Assembly (NCBI GenBank): GCA_963783355.1
Contig: CAWANF010000002.1
Location: forward strand, 62,001 to 126,000
DNA length: 64,000 bases
Source: CAWANF01 sp963783355
GTDB lineage: Bacteria; Bacteroidota; Rhodothermia; Balneolales; DATFMH01
Direction: 5' to 3'
Position 1 is the stretch's first letter, and each line of letters begins with the position of its first letter. The notes below the pieces were generated by a model that saw only the letters and a list, made by a program, of their open reading frames with translations, ran no database searches and had not been told where the DNA came from. Both the position numbers and the translations under genes were made by a program. Shown here in pieces: positions 19,649-29,039 of the stretch.

Positions 19649-20401
19649 TTATGCTGATTCTTCAACGGCATGTTGTTCTCTGACCCGCTCAAGTTCTTCT
19701 TCCATAACAGAAAACGTATAGTTTTTCATTTCATTACGTGATTCAAATTGAGCGGGATCAATCGGATCTAACAGTGATAAATAAATCTGTTCTTTCAGAT
19801 TGAATCGCCAGTCTCCGGATGGCAATAAACCACACGTCCCATCGATAACGACCGGTTGTATTAACCAATTATGTTTCACCGCCAAATCGAAAGCCCCGTT
19901 TTTAAACGTCCGTAATTGACCGGATTCCGAACGGGTACCTTCGGGAAATATCATAACCGGAATATTGTGCTCCATAACGGGAATCATTTGTTGTTCTAAC
20001 GATTTTATTGACGTTTTTTTATTCCTGTCAATACTAAGATGTCCACTTAATTGCATACTCCATCCCATAATGGGAATCCGGAACAAACTTTTTTTGGAAA
20101 TCCATTTCATTTTGCATGGTAACAGCGTTTGCAATGGCATATCCATAAAACTTTGATGATTACTGACTAAAAGCACTCCCCTTTTCTTTGTCCATTTCCC
20201 TAACCCGCTGATATGCAATCTCCAGAATGGATTAAAAAGAATGAAAGTACGTCCCATTGTCAGGAATAACCAGTTCGTCAATTTTCTATAACGATCGAAA
20301 GGAAAGCTGATCAGAAAAGCGACAAAAATGGTTAAAAACATAATGGTAAACATGATGGTATAAAATAACCAGATGATAATACTGCCTAACACTCTTTTCA
20401 T
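19649..20401 (-). CDS. plsC: 1-acyl-sn-glycerol-3-phosphate acyltransferase
   Basis: The 250-residue membrane-associated acyltransferase makes phosphatidic acid from lysophosphatidate. The acyltransferase motifs are intact: VSNHQSFMDMP (NHxxxxD) and MIFPEGTRSESGQLRTF. An N-terminal hydrophobic segment (about 8-33) anchors it. Its ATG is three bases after the murQ stop, which implies tight coupling with a cell-wall recycling gene. Confidence 0.92.
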   Translation of the reverse strand: MKRVLGSIIIWLFYTIMFTIMFLTIFVAFLISFPFDRYRKLTNWLFLTMGRTFILFNPFWRLHISGLGKWTKKRGVLLVSNHQSFMDMPLQTLLPCKMKWISKKSLFRIPIMGWSMQLSGHLSIDRNKKTSIKSLEQQMIPVMEHNIPVMIFPEGTRSESGQLRTFKNGAFDLAVKHNWLIQPVVIDGTCGLLPSGDWRFNLKEQIYLSLLDPIDPAQFESRNEMKNYTFSVMEEELERVREQHAVEESA

Positions 20402-20404
20402 GTT

Positions 20405-21364
20405 TCAAACATCATTATCTAAACTTAAAAATGCCTTTCTGATAAACCCGTTATGATGCTCCAATAATCCCTTTGCTTCTTTATATTCAATATTCCCAAG
20501 GGCCATTAACAAAGCCGATTTCACATGACCCCCTGCTTTCTCCAGCAACAGTCCGGCTTCTGAATAACTGATATCGCTGAACATCATAATGATACGCCTG
20601 GCCCGTTCTTTAAGCTTTTCATTAGTAAGCATGAGGTCAACCATAACGTTTTCATAAATTTTACCCTGACGAATCATAGCTCCCGTAGTTATCATGTTAC
20701 AAACCATTTTTTGGGCTGTTGCACTCTTCATTCTCGTGCTGCCCATGATAACTTCAGGGCCAACAGGTATATCTATAACGATATCAACGGCGGGAATATT
20801 CAGTTGACGGGCGGGAACACAACAAATAAAAATTGTTACACAACCCAATGAATGAGCATACTCCAGGGCTCCCATGACATAGGGTGTCCGGCCGCTGGCA
20901 GCCAAACCGCATATTACATCGTTGTTTGAAACATGGATATCTTTTAAGGCTCGAACACCATTATCCGGATCATCTTCGCTTCCCTCCTGTGCAACAAACA
21001 TCGCCTGTTCCCCGCCTGCAATGAGACCTATTATTTTATCCGGATCTGTTCCAAACGTGGGTGGACACTCAGCAGCATCAATGACTCCCAGGCGTCCGCT
21101 GGTACCGGCACCGGCATAAATTAGCCTGCCACCGTTTTCAAGTGCTGATTTGACTAATTCAACAGCCTCTGCAACTTCTGGTAACTTTTTTTGAACACAA
21201 CCTGCGACTTTCCGATCTTCCTCGTTAATCAGCCGTACGATTTCCAGCGAGTCCATTAAATCAATTTCCATTGATGCCGGATTACGTTGTTCTGTATCTA
21301 ACTGACTAAGTTGATTAAATAATATTTGAGAGGATTTTTCCAAATGCAGGCCTGCTATTACCAA
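20405..21364 (-). CDS. murQ: N-acetylmuramic acid 6-phosphate etherase
   Basis: The 319-residue enzyme cleaves the lactyl ether of MurNAc-6-phosphate to give GlcNAc-6-phosphate and lactate during peptidoglycan recycling. Family signatures are LDTEQRNPASMEIDLMDSLE, GRLIYAGAGTSGRLGVIDAAECPPTFG (containing the catalytic Glu) and PEVIMGSTRMKSATAQKM. The start is TTG, 9 bases after the accC stop, with an in-frame stop directly upstream. A later ATG would remove the conserved N-terminal block. No MurNAc kinase or transporter is adjacent. Confidence 0.95.
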   Translation of the reverse strand: MVIAGLHLEKSSQILFNQLSQLDTEQRNPASMEIDLMDSLEIVRLINEEDRKVAGCVQKKLPEVAEAVELVKSALENGGRLIYAGAGTSGRLGVIDAAECPPTFGTDPDKIIGLIAGGEQAMFVAQEGSEDDPDNGVRALKDIHVSNNDVICGLAASGRTPYVMGALEYAHSLGCVTIFICCVPARQLNIPAVDIVIDIPVGPEVIMGSTRMKSATAQKMVCNMITTGAMIRQGKIYENVMVDLMLTNEKLKERARRIIMMFSDISYSEAGLLLEKAGGHVKSALLMALGNIEYKEAKGLLEHHNGFIRKAFLSLDNDV

Positions 21365-21373
21365 TTATGGATG

Positions 21374-22891
21374 TTAATATTTGCGTTTAATCCACCAGGT
21401 GTCTACCGGATCAGCACCAACCCTGGCTTGACCGTTTGAATGGTGAACTTTTTGAGCTCCATATTTAGCATGAGATAGCAATGATGCAACTACAGGTGCG
21501 ATATTTTCAATTTCTGTTTTTTCGATATTCATTTCCATTTGTTCAGGATGGAAATAATCCTTTACGAAATGAGTATCATAAACGGCTTTATTAAATGAAT
21601 CGTGTTCCATCACAAAATGGCAAAATGGAATGGTAGTTTTGCAACCGGAAATCTCGTATTCTTTTAAAGCACGTTTCATTCGCCGGATTGCTTCTTCCCT
21701 CGTACGGCCATGAACACAGAGTTTCGTCATCAAAGGATCATAATTGATACTGATTTCCTGTCCTTCCTCAACTCCGGAATCGACCCGCACGCTCGGACCA
21801 GACGGAATTCTGTGCCGGGTTAATTTTCCGGTACTTGGCAAGAACTGATTGGCTGGATCTTCAGCACAAATACGACACTCAATAGCATGCCCTTTTCGTT
21901 GAACCTCTTCCTGTTTGAAAGGCAAAGCTTTACCCTCTGCAACCATGATCTGCAATTCCACCAAATCAAAGCCCGTGATCAGTTCTGTTACCGGGTGTTC
22001 TACCTGTAAACGAGTATTCATTTCCAGAAAGAAAAAATTCCGGTGCTTATCAACCAGAAATTCAATTGTTCCGGCTCCAAGATAATTGCAGGATCTCGCC
22101 GCTTCACAAGCCGCTTTAGCCATTTCATGCCGGAGTTCTTCCGTTATGAAAGCACATGGTGCTTCCTCCACGACTTTTTGATGCCTGCGCTGAATCGAAC
22201 ATTCACGGTCGAACAGGTGACGAACATTCCCATGACTATCCGCAATAATCTGAAATTCAACGTGATGCGGAGATTCCAAATATTTTTCCACATAAACCCG
22301 ATCATCTCCGAATGCATTTAATGCCTCGGATCGGGCCGCTTTAATGCTTGAAGCAAATTTTTCCTTCTCGTATACAATACGCATCCCCTTGCCGCCACCT
22401 CCTGCTGCAGCTTTTATAAGAACCGGGTAACCTATGTTTTCAGCTACTTTTTCTGCTTCCTCAATGTTTTTTAAAGCGGTGGTTGTCCCCGGCGGAAGAG
22501 GAACATCAGCCTTTTTCATCAACTCACGGGCAGCCGTCTTGTCCCCCATCACTTTTATAGCATGAGGCTTTGGCCCGATAAATATGATTCCTTCATCTTC
22601 ACAACGCTGACTAAAATCAGCATTTTCACTTAAAAAACCATATCCGGGATGAATAGCATCGGCTTCAGTTGCTTTCGCCGCACTGATAATATGGTCCATC
22701 ACAAGATAGCTCTTTGATGAAGCAGCTTCTCCAATGAATACAGATTCGTCAGCATATTTAACATGAGGAGCGTGGGCATCCGCTTCAGAATAAACGGCCA
22801 CACTTTTAATCCCTAAATCACGACACGTCCTCATAACACGAATGGCGATCTCTCCTCGATTCGCTACTAGTATTTTCTTAATCTTTGCCAT
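21374..22891 (-). CDS. accC: Biotin carboxylase subunit of an acyl-CoA carboxylase
   Basis: This complete 505-residue biotin carboxylase has N-terminal KILVANRGEIAIRVMRTCRDLG and the ATP-grasp glycine loop AAAGGGGKGMR. It also has HVEFQIIADSHGNVRHLFDRECSIQRRHQKVVEEAP, here seen in overlapping pieces, and the catalytic block EMNTRLQVEHPVTE. It is longer than the other copy at the window start and extends about 40 residues past the usual end. It may serve a propionyl-CoA or methylcrotonyl-CoA carboxylase rather than fatty-acid synthesis. It heads an accC-murQ-plsC cluster that lacks a carboxyltransferase gene. Confidence 0.92.
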   Translation of the reverse strand: MAKIKKILVANRGEIAIRVMRTCRDLGIKSVAVYSEADAHAPHVKYADESVFIGEAASSKSYLVMDHIISAAKATEADAIHPGYGFLSENADFSQRCEDEGIIFIGPKPHAIKVMGDKTAARELMKKADVPLPPGTTTALKNIEEAEKVAENIGYPVLIKAAAGGGGKGMRIVYEKEKFASSIKAARSEALNAFGDDRVYVEKYLESPHHVEFQIIADSHGNVRHLFDRECSIQRRHQKVVEEAPCAFITEELRHEMAKAACEAARSCNYLGAGTIEFLVDKHRNFFFLEMNTRLQVEHPVTELITGFDLVELQIMVAEGKALPFKQEEVQRKGHAIECRICAEDPANQFLPSTGKLTRHRIPSGPSVRVDSGVEEGQEISINYDPLMTKLCVHGRTREEAIRRMKRALKEYEISGCKTTIPFCHFVMEHDSFNKAVYDTHFVKDYFHPEQMEMNIEKTEIENIAPVVASLLSHAKYGAQKVHHSNGQARVGADPVDTWWIKRKY

Positions 22892-23060
22892 GGATTCAGA
22901 TTTAAACTTTTAACTATCAATGAATTCCTGTTAATAATCTATCTGTCCTTCTTTACAAAATATAAAACTTATCGGCTGCTTTTCAGAATGTTTGTGAATA
23001 TAATAATGGAAATCAATCTGTTTTTATTTTGAGATATTATTTAAACCGCGTTTAAAACGA

Positions 23061-24098
23061 TTAACGCTTTCCATTGATTATATTTACCTCCCTCTCTAAC
23101 TCAATATTAAAAGCATCACCAACCGACTGTATGATATCCTCGGATAGACTATAAATTTCTTTACCCGTTGCACCACCATGATTTACCAAAACCAGCGATT
23201 GATTTTTATATGTGCCCGTTCTTCCGACAACTTTACCTTTCCAACCGCACTGTTCAATAAGCCATCCTGCGGGGACTTTCATTTTTTCACCAGAAACCGG
23301 ATACCCTGGAATGCTGGGGAACCTTTCCTTTAGTTGTTCAAATTTCTGTTTTGTAATCTCCGGATTTTTAAAGAAGCTGCCGGAATTACCAATTTTTTTA
23401 GGATCAGGAAGTTTTTCCGAGCGAATTTTAATCACTGCATTACTGACATCTTTTATAGTAATTTGATTTTCCATAATGCCCATTTCAGCCAGTTTATCCC
23501 GGATGCTTCCATAACTGATGTTTATATTTGCATTTTTGTTGAGCTTCAAAGTCACCGATATGATGATATAGCGATTTTTCCATTCTTGTTTAAAAATGCT
23601 GTTTCTGTACCCAAATTGACATTTATCAGCTGGAATATTATCAATTGAAAGGTTTTCAGTATTTAATGCTATTAGGTGATCAAAAACATCCTTTAATTCA
23701 ACTCCATATGCCCCGATATTTTGAATAGGTGCTGCTCCAACTGTACCGGGTATCAGTGAGAGATTTTCTATTCCGGAATATCCATTCTCGACACAATACA
23801 TTACCAAATCGTGCCATTTTTCGCCAGCTCCGGACGTAACCCATACATGCTCTTTGGTTTCTTTTGCTTTTTGTACGCCCTTAATATCAATCTTTATAAC
23901 AAGGCCTGGAAAATCATCCAACAATAATATATTGCTGCCACCTCCCAATATAAATTTCGGTGTTTCTTTAAAATATTCATCCTGAAGAATGGCCATTAGA
24001 TCATCTTTGTTTTGAATAAAACAGAAATAGCGGGCATTAACATCTATTCCAAATGTGTTAAATAGTTTTAATGAATAATTTTCAATGATTTCAGGCAT
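23061..24098 (-). CDS. murB: UDP-N-acetylenolpyruvoylglucosamine reductase
   Basis: This is a 345-residue type I MurB, the FAD/NADPH enzyme that makes UDP-MurNAc in the cytosol. Blocks seen: ILGGGSNILLLDDFPG (FAD binding), SGIENLSLIPGTVGAAPIQN and YGVELKD. KKIGNSGSFFKNP holds the catalytic Ser, and the carboxy-terminal LEREVNIING has the conserved Glu. Length and order match the E. coli-type enzyme. It is isolated from accC by about 170 bases, so it is probably its own transcript. Confidence 0.96.
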   Translation of the reverse strand: MPEIIENYSLKLFNTFGIDVNARYFCFIQNKDDLMAILQDEYFKETPKFILGGGSNILLLDDFPGLVIKIDIKGVQKAKETKEHVWVTSGAGEKWHDLVMYCVENGYSGIENLSLIPGTVGAAPIQNIGAYGVELKDVFDHLIALNTENLSIDNIPADKCQFGYRNSIFKQEWKNRYIIISVTLKLNKNANINISYGSIRDKLAEMGIMENQITIKDVSNAVIKIRSEKLPDPKKIGNSGSFFKNPEITKQKFEQLKERFPSIPGYPVSGEKMKVPAGWLIEQCGWKGKVVGRTGTYKNQSLVLVNHGGATGKEIYSLSEDIIQSVGDAFNIELEREVNIINGKR

Positions 24099-24186
24099 TT
24101 AAAAGAATTTTAAACATTCGTGACAGATATCGGACCAAACTAAAATAACGAATCATTTACTATCTCTCCTAAATCATTTGAGGATA

Positions 24187-24222
24187 TATAAAAAGCCTTC
24201 ACCCAAAAAGATGAAGGCTTTT
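24187..24222 (-). terminator. Intrinsic terminator downstream of the P-type ATPase
   Basis: The 11-bp stem AAAAGCCTTCA / TGAAGGCTTTT with a 10-base loop lies 22 bases past the ATPase stop on the minus strand. T-rich flanks on both strands make it potentially bidirectional. Confidence 0.8.
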
Positions 24223-24244
24223 GTGTTGATATCGGCAAATAAAA

Positions 24245-26770
24245 TTATGCTTTTATATGAGAATGAAATGGTTGAGTCAGTTTGGCCAGGAAATTGACAT
24301 GATGCCCTCCACTAAAATCCAGATGGTGGTACACCCACAGTTTGGCCATATCCTCAATTATAAACCAAATCAGGCAATAGGCCCATACCAGGAGGATATA
24401 CGTCCAGGGTATTTTCGTCACAAAGATACCCAAACCGACAATGAGCGCGGCTATAATTTGGGTAATTATGATGGCACCGAATAACAATGACGCAGGATAC
24501 GGTTTAGAGAAAAATGGTTTCTTTGTCCTCGCTACCAACAGAGTGAGGTGTCCGGCGACCACCAGTTTCAAAAATATCACGGATTGAATCACCCCCAGGC
24601 TCAGCCCCATCTCTTCTTTGACGATATATAATAATCCAAATGTCTCGACCACTCCTATACCGCCTAAAATAGATGAAAGAGTCAGAACCCGTTTCATATT
24701 CCATTTTACCGGTTCCGGATCCAGCCATGTATTATCTTTGGCGATAGTCATAATAGGCAGATCATTTAGCAGTGCCAGTAAAATGATCATCACTGCCGTA
24801 ATGGGATAAAAATTGAATGCTATCATGGCCAAAACCATGAAAAACATGATACGAATGGTCTCTGTTATCCGGTAAATAGCATAACTGTTCATCCGTTCAA
24901 AAATTCTGCGGGCCTCTTCGACCGCTTTGACTATAACAGATAACCCGGGAGCTGTGAGAACGAGGTCGGCTGCCGCCCGCGCCGCATCGGTAGCTCCACT
25001 CACTGCAATTCCAACATCCGCCTGTTTAAGTGCCGGTGCATCATTAACACCATCACCGGTCATACCGACGATATGCCCCATATTCTGCAGAGTTTTTACG
25101 ATTTCGAATTTATGTTCAGGAAATACCTGAGCAAACCCATCGGCATCTTCGACTTTATGATCCGTCACTTTCTTCGCTTGATTTCCGTCAAATATTTCAT
25201 CAGAAACCTCAACATGCGTACCAAGTCCCAGTTGCTGCGAAGTTTCAATTGCAATAGCCCGGTTGTCCCCGGTAATCATTTTAACTTTGATACCATGTTC
25301 CGCAGCTTCTCTTATTGTTTGAAGAGAATCTTCCCTTGGAGGGTCAAATAAAGGCAGAAGCCCTAAAAAGCTCCACGATTCTTGTTCTTTTCGGGCTACT
25401 CCCAGGGTACGGAACCCCCGATGTGCAAATTCATCGACTTTACTTTCTACACTAATTTTCGTTTGATCGTTCGGTTTGCATAGTTCCAGGATAACTTGTG
25501 GAGCCCCTTTCGTTACTGCAAAAACATCTCCATCATTCGATTTTATGATTGCTTCGGTACGCTTATGTACAGGATCAAATGGAGTAAAATTCGTCTGAAT
25601 ATAATTACTCAAAACAGACTTATCTTTCAATCCTGAAATGACCGCTAAATCAATGGCATCCTGATTTTCTTCTTTAGAAGCCAGTGCGCCGGCAAGCAAT
25701 AGTTCATCCGGGTCGGATGCATCAAATAAAGCGGGTTTATCGAGTGTGAGCTTATTTTGAGTCAATGTGCCGGTTTTATCGGAACACAAAATATCCATTC
25801 CGGCCATTTCTTCGACTGATTCGAGGCGTGAAACGATAGCCTTCATCTTCGATAGCATTACCGCACCTACGGCCATCGTAACGGAAAGAACCGCCGGCAT
25901 TGCAACAGGGATGGAAGCAACCGTTAATATTAGTGCAAATTGTAGTAATTCCAGAAAACTTGCCCCTCTGAAAAGTTGTACAATTACCAAAATTGAAATC
26001 AATACAAGGCTTAATTGTATCAGGTAATCACCAATATTCAAGACAGCTTTCTGGAAATGAGATACTGTTTTGGCTGAAGAAACGAGCTTTGCGGTCTTGC
26101 CAAAATATGTATTGGATCCCGTAGCCGTAACAACGGCCACCATTTCACCTTGTTTGGCAATGGAGCCTGAATAGACTTCCTCTTCCACCTTTTTATTAAC
26201 CGGTAAAGATTCTCCTGTTAATGCAGATTGGTCAACACTTAGATAGTCGCCTTCAAACAATGTTGAATCGGCAGGAATAATATCGCCAAGGCGAAGACGA
26301 ATAATATCTCCGGGAACTAACATCCTGGCATTAATTTGTTGCCAGGTCCCATCCCTTAAAACACGAGCATTTAGTGCCAGTTGCTGTTTTAGAGCTTCTA
26401 TTGCATTCGATGCCTGATGTTCCTGCAGGAAACCGACAAGGGCATTAAATATTAAAAGGACTAAAATGATGATGAGATCGGTCCAGTGTTGCACTAAAGC
26501 CGATAATACAGCTGCGATTTCTATCATCCACGGGATAGGGCCCCAAAAATAAGACAGGAATTTTTTAATGAGACTTTCTTTGTGGTTTTCAAGGGCATTG
26601 GGCCCGTACTTTTTATACCGTTCTTCTGCTTCGCTACTACTTAAGCCACCCTGGCCGGTTTGAAATTTTTTAAATAAATTCGTTTTTATTTTTTCGCCAG
26701 AATGCTCAGCTTCTTTTTCTTCCTCCGTGCTATTTTGCTCTTCTTTTAATTTAAGATGTGCATTATTCAA
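24245..26770 (-). CDS. Plasma-membrane proton-type P-type ATPase (P3A family)
   Basis: This 841-residue ion pump has the actuator motif TGES at 185-188 and the phosphorylated Asp331 in CSDKTGTLTQN. The nucleotide-domain KGAPQ and hinge TGDGVNDAPALK are also present, with about ten membrane helices. The N-terminal LSSSEAEERYKKYGPNAL and the membrane block LLALLNDLPIMTIAKDN are typical of the fungal/plant-type H+-ATPases found in some bacteria. It probably exports protons. A TTG start is supported by GGAGG seven bases upstream. The first 30 residues are highly charged. Confidence 0.92.
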   Translation of the reverse strand: MNNAHLKLKEEQNSTEEEKEAEHSGEKIKTNLFKKFQTGQGGLSSSEAEERYKKYGPNALENHKESLIKKFLSYFWGPIPWMIEIAAVLSALVQHWTDLIIILVLLIFNALVGFLQEHQASNAIEALKQQLALNARVLRDGTWQQINARMLVPGDIIRLRLGDIIPADSTLFEGDYLSVDQSALTGESLPVNKKVEEEVYSGSIAKQGEMVAVVTATGSNTYFGKTAKLVSSAKTVSHFQKAVLNIGDYLIQLSLVLISILVIVQLFRGASFLELLQFALILTVASIPVAMPAVLSVTMAVGAVMLSKMKAIVSRLESVEEMAGMDILCSDKTGTLTQNKLTLDKPALFDASDPDELLLAGALASKEENQDAIDLAVISGLKDKSVLSNYIQTNFTPFDPVHKRTEAIIKSNDGDVFAVTKGAPQVILELCKPNDQTKISVESKVDEFAHRGFRTLGVARKEQESWSFLGLLPLFDPPREDSLQTIREAAEHGIKVKMITGDNRAIAIETSQQLGLGTHVEVSDEIFDGNQAKKVTDHKVEDADGFAQVFPEHKFEIVKTLQNMGHIVGMTGDGVNDAPALKQADVGIAVSGATDAARAAADLVLTAPGLSVIVKAVEEARRIFERMNSYAIYRITETIRIMFFMVLAMIAFNFYPITAVMIILLALLNDLPIMTIAKDNTWLDPEPVKWNMKRVLTLSSILGGIGVVETFGLLYIVKEEMGLSLGVIQSVIFLKLVVAGHLTLLVARTKKPFFSKPYPASLLFGAIIITQIIAALIVGLGIFVTKIPWTYILLVWAYCLIWFIIEDMAKLWVYHHLDFSGGHHVNFLAKLTQPFHSHIKA

Positions 26771-27040
26771 TTTTGTACCTCCAAAATCTATACGCTTGTA
26801 ATTTCATTTTAATAAAAGCGTGGGGCCATGTAATCAGGTACATGGGCGGCACATATTTTCAATATATACGGGTTTAACATGATCCGTTGATAAATTTGAA
26901 AACAATATCTGAACGAATCCCCAATGCTGAAAGTGCCCGTATTATGGCAAAAAGGAACAAATAACAAGAATTAACAAGGTATTAGCAAGAAATGAGAAGG
27001 GTGGTAATTACGAAAATGAAAATAACTACTAAGAAGTCAG

Positions 27041-27406
27041 TTAATGATTAATTAACTCGTTTACTCTTTTTATGACATCATCAAAATCGAGTGGTTTGAT
27101 CAAATACCCTGAGGCACCCATGTGCAGGCTTTTTATAGCATTGTCAGTTTCTGAATATGCGGTAATAACAATTGAATGAGTATCAGGGGAACTTTTTTTT
27201 GTAGCGAGAAGCAATTGCAATCCGTCCATTTTAGGCATATGGACATCTGTTATAAGAATATCAATTTTCTGCCCTTTTATGATTTCCAAAGCCATGGAAC
27301 CGTCTGCAGCACAAAGGCAGGTATACCCTTCATCCTCGAGTACCAGGGAGAGCGACTCTCTAATAGCCTGCTCATCATCAACAATAAGTACGGTACCTTT
27401 GCTCAT
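27041..27406 (-). CDS. Single-domain response regulator (receiver only)
   Basis: The 121-residue CheY-like receiver has acidic residues Asp10-Asp11, phospho-acceptor Asp54 in DILITDVHMPKMDG, and the conserved Lys in LIKPLDF. It has no output domain. It is clearly a paralogue of the receiver in the NtrC-type regulator at 29693-31054: shared blocks include ExxIRESLSxVLxDEGYxC and KPLDFDxVIxRxN. It may share the histidine kinase at 31062-32375 and act as a phosphate sink or competitor. That role is inference. Confidence 0.9.
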   Translation of the reverse strand: MSKGTVLIVDDEQAIRESLSLVLEDEGYTCLCAADGSMALEIIKGQKIDILITDVHMPKMDGLQLLLATKKSSPDTHSIVITAYSETDNAIKSLHMGASGYLIKPLDFDDVIKRVNELINH

Positions 27407-28023
27407 CTTACCTTCTCCTCAATCACAGACTGTTTATTGATTGGTTAGTATCTTTCAAATCGTTTATACCCATGTCTGAAAACAAAATTTGTTTTCTTTG
27501 TTATATTCATTTTGATTTTTTTTGATATCTTATTAAGCCTAGTAATAAAACTCAGCAGCGTCCTCTTGATGAATCTCTCTGATGCTTAAGGTGTATCTGA
27601 AACGGGGGCTTTCACACCCCCGCTTCGTAACGCTTTAGTTCTACTTACTTCTACTCATAGCTTAAACTCTACAATTAGTATTGATTACCACCTCTGTTTT
27701 TGGTTCAATACAGGCCTGCTTAAGGCTTTTTGAAACGGTGCTTTTAATTTTTATATAATCTATTCTCGTTTCATGCTTTATTATCAGGCAAATCAAATAA
27801 TTCAAAAAACTTTGATAAGTCTTTATATCAACAATCAATCCTTTCAAAACAGGTTGATTAACTAATCTGTAAAGTCATAGTACAATTAGCATACCAAACT
27901 ATCGTATACTCCATATATTTTATTAAATATTTTTCATAATCTTAATTATAAGCCGTAATTCGCCTTTTTTTATGGTATTTTTTTTTATAAAAGAAAATCA
28001 GTAGAAACACAAAGACGAACACC

Positions 28024-28039
28024 ATTGCAATATTGCAAT
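28024..28039. promoter_or_regulatory. 16-bp perfect palindrome, possible operator
   Basis: ATTGCAATATTGCAAT is its own reverse complement and lies about 270 bases before the first YceI gene. A dimeric regulator could bind it. There is no direct evidence for one. Confidence 0.35.
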
Positions 28040-28235
28040 ACGCCAACACGTTTAATAAAGCAATTATGCAAGAGCAGGATATGTACCTATAATCAAGAGA
28101 GAGAGATTGGGATCAGGCAATCATATTTAAACAAGTAGCGAAAGATTCAGACAAGTTAGTCTCATATGTTTAATTTGCCCGTGTTCCTGTCGGTTATGAT
28201 AGAAAGAGAAATTTTTTCATAAGAAAAATCAAAAA

Positions 28236-28251
28236 TGGTATGATCCTTGTA
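28236..28251 (+). promoter_or_regulatory. Possible sigma-54 promoter for the YceI genes
   Basis: TGGTATGATCCTTGTA has GG, exactly ten bases, then GT. The sigma-54 consensus (TGGCAC, five bases, TTGCA) demands GG-N10-GC, so this is a one-base miss at the -12 element. It lies 60 bases before the start of the YceI gene, and a sigma-54-type activator is encoded just beyond. Confidence 0.3.
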
Positions 28252-28310
28252 CAGTACTATGTAGTAAATGGAAATGAAAATCTTTAGTACTCTTAAAAGG
28301 AGAACTTTCA

Positions 28311-28946
28311 ATGTTTAGAAAAAGTATATACACTTTAGTTTTGGTTCTTTTGGCAGCATTATCTACAAAACTTTATGCTCAAAATGCCCAAGATGTCAAA
28401 TATTCTGTCATGCCACAAAGCACGATGCAAATAAATGGTAATTCCACACTCCATAAATGGACATGTAATGTAAGTAAATTAACCGGATCTGTTGAATTGC
28501 CTGAAACGATTGTTAAAAGCAATGAATTCAAAACCGGTGATTCATTTAACACAACCAGCCTTTCAGTACCTGTGAATGAAATAAAAAGTACAGAGAGTGG
28601 CAGTATGGATAAAAAAATCTATGGTGCTTTAAAGGAAAAGAAATTTCCGAAAATTACTTATACACTCGACAATGCTAAAGTTGTTGCAGCATCTGATACG
28701 GCAGCCGATAAGTTCATTCTTGATACAACTGGTAAACTGACGATTGCCGGAACAACAAAAACCATAGAAATGAAATTAACCGGAAAAATTCTGAAAGATG
28801 GTAGTTTACAATTTCAGGGTAAAAAAGATATGAAAATGACTGATTTCGATGTGAAACCACCCTCGGCATTATTTGGTACCATTAAATCAGATGATGAAAT
28901 TAGTGTATCTTTTGATATCATCGCTGCAAAAAAAATGAATAGCTAA
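28311..28946 (+). CDS. YceI family exported protein 1
   Basis: The 211-residue protein has a signal peptide (YTLVLVLLAALSTKLYAQ) and a YceI lipocalin-like barrel from about 28. Typical strands are seen: STMQINGNSTLHKWTC, VPVNEIKSTES, KFPKITYTLDNAK, GKLTIAGTTKTIEMKL and MKMTDFDVKPPSALFG. The fold binds isoprenoid or amphipathic lipid molecules in known members. AGGAG lies eight bases before the ATG. A second YceI paralogue follows about 90 bases downstream on the same strand, probably in one transcript. Confidence 0.92.
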   Translation: MFRKSIYTLVLVLLAALSTKLYAQNAQDVKYSVMPQSTMQINGNSTLHKWTCNVSKLTGSVELPETIVKSNEFKTGDSFNTTSLSVPVNEIKSTESGSMDKKIYGALKEKKFPKITYTLDNAKVVAASDTAADKFILDTTGKLTIAGTTKTIEMKLTGKILKDGSLQFQGKKDMKMTDFDVKPPSALFGTIKSDDEISVSFDIIAAKKMNS

Positions 28947-29039
28947 TTTTCGCTCAAAATTAAGTGTTAAATTATCATCTCATATCCCAATATTTGATTT
29001 AGATTTAAAGAAATATAAAAACCGGGAGTGAGTCAGTTT

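Larger units (their letters stand above)
27407..28310. other. Long intergenic region without a convincing gene
   Basis: About 900 bases of AT-rich DNA. It contains a GC-rich hairpin at 27603-27622 (CGGGGG / CCCCCG, 8-base loop) without a T tail and a weak 61-codon minus-strand frame at 27662-27847 with no family resemblance. It also has a 16-bp perfect palindrome at 28024-28039 and a sigma-54-like element at 28236-28251. It probably holds control sequences for the divergently placed receiver and YceI genes. Confidence 0.55.

Noticed and set aside
27603..27622. GC-rich hairpin as a terminator
   Set aside because: The stem is strong, but neither strand has a T run after it (three T at most), and no transcript clearly ends there.
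27662..27847. 61-codon minus-strand frame
   Set aside because: No ribosome site, no recognisable domain, and unusual composition compared with neighbours. Kept only as part of the intergenic description.
28089..28287. Plus-strand frame with a single stop (WDQAIIFKQVAKDSDK ... FARVPVGYDRKRNFFIRK)
   Set aside because: It reads somewhat protein-like and could be a fossil, but I find no family match, there is an internal stop, and it overlaps the likely promoter of the YceI gene.
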